A DNA stretch of 64,000 nucleotides. Source: Corydoras sp. C115. Lineage: Eukaryota; Chordata; Actinopteri; Siluriformes; Callichthyidae. The notes beneath the pieces are model-generated. The model was not told the origin of the DNA, did no database searches, and saw only the letters and a program-made list of their open reading frames with translations. The stretch covers positions 6,817,001-6,881,000 of the forward strand of contig JAFMOC010000002.1 of NCBI GenBank assembly GCA_019802505.1, read 5' to 3'. Shown here piece by piece: positions 57,151 through 64,000 of this stretch. Every line of letters starts with the position of its first letter. Within the stretch, counting starts at the first letter, position 1. The translations under genes and the position numbers were made by a program.

Positions 57151-57222
57151 ATACAATAAAGCCCCGTTAAGTAAACATTAAAAAGGCAGTAAGTCATTCC
57201 GTCAGCGGGAGAGCTGCTCATC

Positions 57223-57262
57223 AGGAGGAGGAGGAGGAGGAGGAGGAGGAGAGGAAGGAGGA
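57223..57262 (+). repeat. (GGA)n tract at the presumed gsdme promoter
   Basis: About 13 GGA units with one interruption, just upstream of the candidate first exon. Purine-rich tracts of this type can form non-B DNA; function here is inference. Confidence 0.7.
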
Positions 57263-57289
57263 GCCTCGTGTTACATTCAGGAACTCCCT

Positions 57290-57360
57290 CTCAGAACAAT
57301 CAGAAACATCGTTTTGGCGGAATACAGTGTGTCTTTATCAACACTGCCCCCGTTTTTAAG
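57290..57360 (+). other. gsdme: Candidate non-coding first exon of gsdme
   Basis: Locally GC-richer sequence follows a GGA tract and ends in AAG before GTAGGA (57361), a plausible donor. It lies about 1.9 kb upstream of the start-codon exon, which itself needs an upstream 5' UTR exon. The transcription start was not located and no TATA box is evident. Confidence 0.35.
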
Positions 57361-59227
57361 GTAGGACCGCGTGCTTATAAGCTTATATTTAGCGTAGATT
57401 TAGCTCTATTTCAGCACAAACGGTCACCACCCTGCGGTTTGTACTAAAGGCAAAGCCAACATGTATGTTCTCCGCTTACCGTTGCTTTGTTTACACAAAT
57501 ATGAAGAATAAAAACCGACATACGTGCATATACTATATATACTGTACAGTTACACACGCAAGTCCATCACTAGTGTGATGCTATATGTGCAAAGTTAATA
57601 TGATCATTGACTGTTTTGGTTAAGAAATATACGTACAAAAATGTATATTCCATATAAGTATATAAAAAAACACCGAATAACGTCTTCATGTTTCGTTCCG
57701 TTTGGTTTGTCAAATTCACTGAAGCTTATCTTGTAGAAACACCGAGCGTCTTCGCTGAACAGGGACCTTCTGAAAAATGATATGAAGAACTACAAATTCT
57801 CATTTATTCTGATTCTACATCTGGTTTTGTTTTTGCATAAAACCCACAATCCAGAAAGGTTTTAAGTTTTAGAAACTTTCCAAAAGTCCAATAAAAACAA
57901 AAATCCGCGATGGACAAAGAACATGTTATTTTAATTATAAATTCAGTTCTATTTGTTATACAGAAACAAATTTTAAAATGTCTGCAACAGGCGAAAGACT
58001 AATTTTGTCACGTTTATTACTGAGTGGCGGCACGGTGGCTTAGTGGTTAGCACGTTCGCCTCTCAGCACTAGGGATTCCTGGTTCGAATCCAAAAACATG
58101 GATCAAGTTAATTGAATTCTCAAAATTGCCCCATATAGAGTGTGTCTGTGTGAGTGAGTGTGTGCCCAGCGATGGATTGGCGCCCTGTCCTGGGTCTAGC
58201 TGCCCAGCGCCTGAGATGTTCTCCCCTGGATGGGCATGGGCAACCCCACCGCGACCCTAATAGAGGATAAAGCGGGAGATAATGAATGAATGAATTATTA
58301 CTGAGTCAAATGACCTTTTTTATTTATACATTTTACTTTTTAGTAATTGAAGGTACCCTTAAATTGGCATATTTATTTAATTGGAGAAAGTTCTACGATG
58401 TTTCGTTGGTGTAATTCAAGCAGAATATAACCTAGCATTGTCCTGCTAAAATGGACATGGAGTTCCTAGGAAAATATATGTCTTTACAAAATATTTGAAG
58501 CCTCCGCATCAATGACATCAATGCAGATTATCCATGATGTGGGCACTGATGCAATATAGGTATTTGCACTCTGTTTTGGTAACAGTGGGAATGTCTATTT
58601 CATCAAAATTTATATTTATGGCCTCCTCTTTGCATAATACAATTTCAGCTTGTATTAAAAGGCAATGATATTCCAAAGTATGCTCATGCCTATTTGTTAA
58701 TTATTGTAGAGTGACAGTTTTAATGAATCATTTCCTTAGAGAGAGAGAGAGATATACTTAGCATTATAATTTTACATGTTTACTTACCATAATCATTTCT
58801 GAGATACTGAATACCTTGGTATATATAGGGCACAAATCCTGAGGCTATGAAACAAGCTGAAATCATTACTTCTTCACCATGCTGTACAGTTGGTATTGAG
58901 TGTGCTGTACAAAAACATTACATAATTCATCACTGTAGTGCCCAGAATGCATGGAGGATCATCTTTTATTAACTTTACCTTTACCTAAGATTATGTAAAT
59001 TAATTTCTATTTTGGGTGTACAACTTCTATTATAAAAAAGACCACTGTGTGGATATGTTAGTTGTTTATAGCGACTACATAATCAGTAAAGCAGAAAAAG
59101 AAAGATACAAGTAACTGTTGAGTAATTCGTCAGTGAATCTTGCTACACATTAAAGTACAAATAATCATGACCTTTCTCTTTCTTAAGTGACATATCCTAA
59201 AATATAACTGTGGTGCATGTTTTGCAG
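57361..59227 (+). other. Presumed first intron of gsdme
   Basis: AT-rich sequence with one internally deleted SINE (58026-58294) and no other recognisable feature. Confidence 0.4.
58026..58294 (+). repeat. Mermaid-like SINE with internal deletion
   Basis: Head and tail intact, but the body between GGTTCGAATCC and AAAAACATGG is missing. A 12-bp target duplication TTATTACTGAGT flanks it (58014-58025, 58295-58306). Confidence 0.9.
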
Positions 59228-59438
59228 ATGTTCGCCAAAGCGACCAGTAAGTTTGTCAGTGAGATTGATCCGGATGGCTGTCTGATTCCTGTGTCCCGGT
59301 TGAATGAATCAGATAACTTGACTCCTCTCTCGTTGGTTGTTATACGTAAACGTTTCTGGTTCTGGCAGCGAACCAAATACCTGCCGACAGACTTCACCCT
59401 CAACCACATTCTACTTGGAGAGGAAACACTTGATCCAG
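59228..59438 (+). CDS. gsdme: gsdme coding exon 1
   Basis: Residues 1-70 plus one base. It starts MFAKATSKFV and includes the KRFWFWQR basic/aromatic patch, which in gasdermins belongs to the membrane-contacting region. The acceptor TTTGCAG directly precedes the ATG; the donor is GTGCCC. The 1.6-kb intron that follows holds SINE scraps and a CA repeat. Confidence 0.94.
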
Positions 59439-60399
59439 GTGCCCTGCTGCCTTCTTTGCAGAAAATATAGTACATTGCATAAATATAAATTAAATTTCAT
59501 TTGTTTTTTAGTGTTACTATAGGAAGATGATACGTTTGGGGAATGTACTAAAACAAGCCTATTTGTTCTGATTATTTAACTGTGAAAAGTACCTGAAAGT
59601 CAGAGACCAGTCAGCCAACTATGGTTTTTATAGTTGAGCAGTCTTTCTGAATTCTGAAGCCTGTATGAGTTACATAGTACTTTTTTTTATTTACTTGCAC
59701 AGAAATAAATAAAGTGCAAAGTTCTGCTTTAGTGAAAACCTGCTTTAGTCAAACCAACACCCTAACCACTGACCTACTATGCCCTTTACATAGCAGTAAC
59801 TCTTACCCAAGGCATATTTGGATGCTTTTAATAATACTGTAGTGTAATAAGCAGAATTGAATCTGTATTTTAGACTTTAACTTAAACAAATTAAATCTGG
59901 CTGATTAACCTAACAACACCTCAAACACATAAACAAGCAATTCGTAATATGCACAATATGAACAAAAAAAACTGAGACACCCACACATTATATATACAAG
60001 AGATTTGTGACAATAGTTGACCTCTATCTTATCTGCTGTAATAGCTTTACTCAAAAGCTTTCTTTAAGATTCTGCTGTGTGGACGTGGGATAATACATCC
60101 ATAATTGTATTTGTAGGGTCAGACACAAAATTTGGACGAAAGAACCTGGCTCACTATTTTTGTTACTAGTTTTATTAAGTTTATCACAAATGTGTTTTTA
60201 TAAAGTTAAGATCAGGGATCGGTGTAGGCCAGTCATGTTCTTTAACACCAAATTCAGTCTATCATGACTTTATAATGTTTGTTTTTTGATGAAGCAGACA
60301 AAGGTTCTACCCAAACTCATCTCATGTTCTGCTATACTAGGATCACATAAATGCCCATTAAGGGAACGTTTCAGTGCGCTGGGCAGATCTAATTGCTTG

Positions 60400-60451
<52 letters not shown>

Positions 60452-63130
60452 CATATGGTGCAATTTTGAGGAATTCAATGTAAGCATTATAAGTTGTGTC
60501 TCTATAATTTTGTCCCTATTGTACATGTCTTTTAAATTCCTGTGAATGTTCAGTTACCCACTCTAGCAAAATAGTTGATTTTATAAAATAGATTGTAAAA
60601 TTGCTCAAGGTTAATAATTGTTGGCATTGCTTCATGTGTTTTGTTGAAAGAGGTGCATGTGTGGTTTGTACTTTGCAGTTGTAGGGAAGTCTTTTTTTAT
60701 CTACACAGCACTTAAATTTGATGAGGTTTCTTTTTTTCTATATGAAGCTCTAGTAGTACAGTACCTTAAATGATTATAATGTCACAGTGTTACAGCAAAC
60801 AGTGCATTATATTGACCCAGCTCCCTGAAAAAATATCTGAATATTTGCTCTGCAGAAATAACACCTTTATTACCCACTTTGACTTATGTAATGCATGCTG
60901 GCTTGTTCTGTGCTGCAATCCCCTCCCCAACATCTCCTCACCTCACAAAAGCTCCACCCCCAACACTCTGCATTTAATTAAAAAAAAAAACGTATACAAA
61001 TGCATAACAGAAGTTGTGTTTGATTTTCTACACAGGTATTATTGAGACAGATTTTCTGAAGTATAAAAGTACATCAGAAAATAACTTGAGTGGTTCAGCA
61101 GAAGCAGGCTTTGGTCCTGGGAATGTAAATTTGGAGGGAAAAGGTTCATCCAAAATGGCAACCTCATTTGGAAACCTCAGGAAGCAGGAAGTGGATGTTC
61201 AACGACTGCTGCATGACAGTAAAGACAGGTAAGTACAGTAGGGAAACAGTCCCCCTGTGTGGTTCTGGGATTTTTGTTCACCGTTCTTGTGATCACTTTG
61301 ACCCCACGGGCTGAGATTGTGCGTGGAGTCCCTGATCGAGGGAGATTAGCAGTGGTCTTGTAGGTCTTCCATTTTCTGATTATTGATCCCACAGTAGATT
61401 TCTTCACACCAAGCTGCTTGCTTATTGCTGATTCAGCCTTCCCAGTCTGGTGCAGGTCTACAATTTTGTTTCTGGTGTCCTTCGACAGCTCTTTGGTCTT
61501 CACCATAGTGGATTTTGGAGTGTGACTATTTGAGGTTGTGGGCAGGTGTCTTTTATACTGTTAACTAGTTCAAACAGGTGCCATTAATACAGGTAATGAG
61601 TGGAGGACAGAGGAGCCTCTTAAAGAAGAAGTTACAGGTCTGTGACAGCTAGAAATCTTGCTTGTTTGTAGGTGACCACTTATTTTCCACCATTATTTGC
61701 AAATATATATATATTTTAAATCAGACAATGTGAAAATTTTTTTATGTAAGTTTTGGATTTAAATAGATTATGTACGTATACCAGACCTTTTCTTGATCAG
61801 TTTTTAAATCCCGAATCTAACAGTAATGGGGTAATCCATCAATCCATTATCTTCCGCTTTATCCTCTACTAGGGTCAAGGGGGGTTCCCCATGCCCAACC
61901 TTGGGAGAACAATTTGGGCGCTGGGCAGATCCAGGATGGCACCAATCTACGTCTCCTCTACTGTAGTACCGGAGAAAAGTCATGTGATGTGGTAATTCTG
62001 TTGCCCTTGTATACCAGGTTCTTTTCTTGCCATATCTTGTTCAGAATGAATTGCTTGGTCTGAAAACTGTGAAACTTGAGTATACACAATCTTGGGCTCG
62101 CATTGTCATTTTTCATTTCTGATGGAGTGTCTGGTGTGCCCGCTCCAGTTTTTAGGACAAAATCTTGCAGGAGGCCCAAAATGTTTTTTAAAAATAGTTC
62201 CGTCCACTTTACCGTGTCACTTTCCTCCGAGTTTTCTTCAATGCCATATTATCTCAGGTTGTCTCTTCTCTGTGCCTTTTCCAGGGCTTCGCATCTAATT
62301 TCCATTTCTTTTCCACGCAGCAAGAGCTGCGAAAGTAATCGCGCTGCTCGGGGCTGGCCATCCCTGGTATCGCTCATCCGGCCCTCCACTTGCCTGTCAA
62401 CTTTGTATGATAATATTTCGAATGAGTCATTGATGATGAAGAACGTAAAATTAATGTTAACTTTATTTATCCGTTTATTCTTTTCTTTTTTTCTCGTCTT
62501 GTGGCTCATGTCTCTTTTTTTTTTGCACACTGGACCAGAAAACTTTTCCTACATACAGTTGACTGAAATACATGGCTAGGTGATTGAGCTTAACCTGAAC
62601 TTAATCAATGAAGAGGTGAATCTTTGTAAGTTTACTGCCTTTCTGTTAAACCCACATGTCTATAAATAAATTAAAAGGTCTTACCACCACAAAACTCAAA
62701 TATCAAATAAAGTCCCCTTCGCCATAATGTTTCCTGTTAGTATGCTATGTGTCTAATTTTATCAAAGCACCACACATTCTGTTTATCATAGAAACTGTTG
62801 GACTGCTTACACTCCAGTGAAAGATAAATCTAAGCACAGTTACAGTATTGGGGTCACTTGAACAATTGGTTTGCATCTGTTTAAGCTTGTAGAATAGCAC
62901 AATTTATATCCATTATTAATTTCTTTTAAAATGATTATGTCATGTATCCTACTAGAGTTCTGGATTTGATGCACTCACTGGTGCAGCAGACAATGGTGAG
63001 TCGACGTGAAGTGTTTGCGCTGGTAAAAGAGCGCATCGTGACCACACAAACCTGCACCATCACTGAAGAAGTTCAAGAAGGAGGCAGTTGTGCTGCATTT
63101 TTGGGCTTAACAGTCACCAAGAAGATTCAG
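59228..63130 (+). CDS. gsdme: Gasdermin E, 5' part, three coding exons; continues past the window
   Basis: Three exons join in frame to residues 1-193 of a gasdermin. The ATG directly follows an acceptor AG. MFAKATSKFV at the start, KRFWFWQR (41-48) and FGNLRKQEVD (115-124) match gasdermin E. The N-terminal gasdermin domain inserts into membranes and forms pores after cleavage of the inter-domain linker, by caspase-3 in the known vertebrate protein. The linker, cleavage site and autoinhibitory C-terminal domain lie beyond 64000 (human protein 496 residues). It sits 8.1 kb downstream of osbpl3 on the same strand, as in human. The teleost a/b paralogue is not decidable here. Confidence 0.95.
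59738..59785 (-). repeat. V-SINE head fragment
   Basis: AACACCCTAACCACTGACCT matches the tRNA-like A-box region of the V-SINE at 34168-34364. Confidence 0.45.
60334..60480 (-). repeat. Degraded Mermaid-like SINE with expanded CA run
   Basis: CTAGGATCAC, GGGAACGTTTCAGTGCGCTG and ATATGGTGCAATTTTGAGGA match the family. The natural CACACTCACTCACACA segment has grown into a pure (CA)n at 60401-60450. Confidence 0.75.
60401..60450. repeat. (CA)n microsatellite inside a SINE
   Basis: Twenty-five CA units replacing the CA-rich body segment of the degraded SINE at 60334-60480. Confidence 0.95.
61036..61228 (+). CDS. gsdme: gsdme coding exon 2
   Basis: Residues 71-134 plus two bases. It includes ETDFLKYKST, a Gly/Ser-rich insert, and SFGNLRKQEVDVQRLLHDS, a strongly conserved gasdermin segment. 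The acceptor is CACAG and the donor GTAAGT. Tc1-derived sequence begins within about 20 bp of the donor. Confidence 0.94.
61240..61745 (-). mobile_element. Truncated Tc1-like element with transposase N-terminus
   Basis: The minus strand encodes MVKTKELSKDTRNKIVDLHQ and onwards (61506 down to about 61245), the paired-like DNA-binding domain of a Tc1 transposase. It is followed to the right by the non-coding 5' region typical of this family. The catalytic part and one terminus are missing. It begins within about 20 bp of the gsdme exon 2 donor. Confidence 0.85.
61834..61950 (-). repeat. Mermaid-like SINE, truncated
   Basis: Tail and about 100 bp of body to CACCAATCTACG. It lies between the Tc1 fragment and the L1 ORF1 remnant in a gsdme intron. 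Confidence 0.8.
61955..62530 (-). pseudogene. L1/Tx1-like ORF1 remnant
   Basis: Minus-strand frames give a coiled-coil-like stretch, then EALEKAQRRDNLRYYGI followed by a segment resembling the RRM and C-terminal domain of L1-type ORF1 proteins (ILKFHSFQTKQFILNKIWQ, then DFSPVLQ). It is interrupted by a frameshift near 62180-62250. It lies in the second coding intron of gsdme. Confidence 0.68.
62956..63130 (+). CDS. gsdme: gsdme coding exon 3
   Basis: Residues 135-193, ending in phase 0. RVLDLMHSLVQQTMVSRREV is followed by ERIVTTQTCTITEE, then GLTVTKKIQ, matching the gasdermin E core. The acceptor is ACTAG and the donor GTCAGA. No fourth exon was seen before 64000. Confidence 0.93.
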
Positions 63131-64000
63131 GTCAGATAAATTGTACTTCTGTCATCTGATGTTGAACACAAGTAGATTTGTTACCAAACTGTTGGTTTTG
63201 TCATAAGTATCTCTACACTGAATGAGAATGTTTTATCCATCCATTATCTTCCGCTTTATTCTATATTAGGCTCACGGGTGGTTCCCCATGCCCATCCAGG
63301 GGAGAACGTTTCGGGCGCTGGGCAGATACACCCAGGACAGGGTGCCAATCTATCGCTGGGCACACACTCACTCACACAGACACACTCTATATGGGGCAAT
63401 TTGGAGAACTCAATTGACTTGATCCATGTTTTTGGACTGTGGGAGGAAACCGGAGAACCCGGAGGAAACCCACGCGGACACAGGGAGAACATGGAAACTT
63501 CACCCAGATGGGGATTCGAACGGGGAATCCCTAGTGAATGAGAATATTACAAAGCAAAAATACATTTATTTTTTGTCCGAAAATAGGTTGCACCTTTACA
63601 CAAGGAATAGATTTCTCAACTAATCATGCTGTATTGAATTATACCTCATACAAACTGCCACTGCCAGAAAATGCTCAGAAAAAGCTCTCTAAGTCGCAGG
63701 ATTAGTAGTTCGTTCTTTAGTTTTTAAGGTGTGGCAATAACGTCCCCAGAAATGTTGGAATCTATCACATGAACATTGTAAAATATGTATAAAATGATGT
63801 TGCAGTTTAAGTGTCCCCCACTTTCACAAGTGTGGAAGCTGTTAAAGCTGTTAAAATTTAAAGAAGGTGCCATACACATACCTATTAGGTGTCATTTTGT
63901 AAGTATCCCAATGTTTTTGACTGTCTTTGTTTTTCAATTTTAAATTTGAAGAATAAAATAGAATATATTTTTTTTAATCAAAAGCCTTAATACCTTAAGA
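63131..64000 (+). other. gsdme third coding intron, partial
   Basis: Follows a GTCAGA donor. It contains a SINE copy at 63230-63535; the remaining 450 bp are AT-rich with no further exon seen. Confidence 0.6.
63230..63535 (-). repeat. Mermaid-like SINE, head-truncated, with target duplication
   Basis: Tail to GGGGAATCCCTAGT, which lacks the A-box. GAATGAGAAT flanks it (63220-63229, 63536-63545), so it inserted already 5'-truncated. Confidence 0.88.

Larger units (their letters stand above)
51900..57200. other. Intergenic region between osbpl3 and gsdme
   Basis: No gene recognised. It holds a deleted SINE (53093), the osbpl3 3' UTR copy between direct repeats (53313-53708), a 5'-truncated L2 LINE (54080-55352), an inverted SINE pair (56313-56977) and a LINE 3' tail (57075-57150). 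Bases 55360-56280 show nothing recognisable. Confidence 0.6.

Overview
This window is nuclear DNA from a bony fish, most likely an otophysan teleost. The evidence is AT-rich sequence, long introns with GT-AG borders, dinucleotide microsatellites, and fish-type repeats: Mermaid-like tRNA SINEs, a V-SINE with an L2 tail, Tc1/mariner elements, hAT non-autonomous elements, and L2, L1-like and CR1/Rex-like LINE remnants. There is no bacterial gene, CRISPR array or operon. The lineage call rests on repeat type only.

Two protein-coding genes lie on the + strand in tandem. The first is a complete coding sequence for oxysterol-binding protein-related protein 3 (osbpl3): 22 coding exons from 19112 to 51135 that join in frame to 882 codons. 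It has a PH domain, a perfect FFAT motif (EFFDAQE) and an ORD with the EQVSHHPP signature. The second is the 5' part of gasdermin E (gsdme): three coding exons from 59228 to 63130 (193 residues of the pore-forming N-terminal domain), running out of the window on the right. OSBPL3 followed by GSDME in the same orientation is the arrangement known from human 7p15, which supports both names. ORP3 is a lipid-transfer and contact-site protein; gasdermin E is a caspase-activated pore former. Nothing in the sequence links them functionally.

Layout: 1-19108 is non-coding or 5' intron/intergenic, with one unassigned terminal-exon-like segment at 2922-3029, a hAT-like element at 8230-9619, SINEs and an element inserted in a TA microsatellite (17518-18150). 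19109 to about 51890 is osbpl3. Its introns carry most of the repeats, including a second hAT copy with a perfect 8-bp target duplication (21718-22653), a Tc1 MITE palindrome (33802-34095), a decayed full-length Tc1 (42321-43914) and hairpin-forming segments. About 51900-57200 is intergenic and holds a displaced copy of part of the osbpl3 3' UTR, a 5'-truncated L2 LINE and an inverted SINE pair. From about 57290 the gsdme 5' region begins, and its second coding intron has collected a Tc1 fragment, a SINE and an L1 ORF1 remnant.

No convincing new system was found. The observations most worth checking are the 34-bp-stem hairpin in an osbpl3 intron (28450-28544), the osbpl3 3' UTR copy held between two long direct repeats (53313-53708), the SINE inserted into another SINE's tail upstream of gsdme, and the unassigned terminal exon near 2.9 kb.
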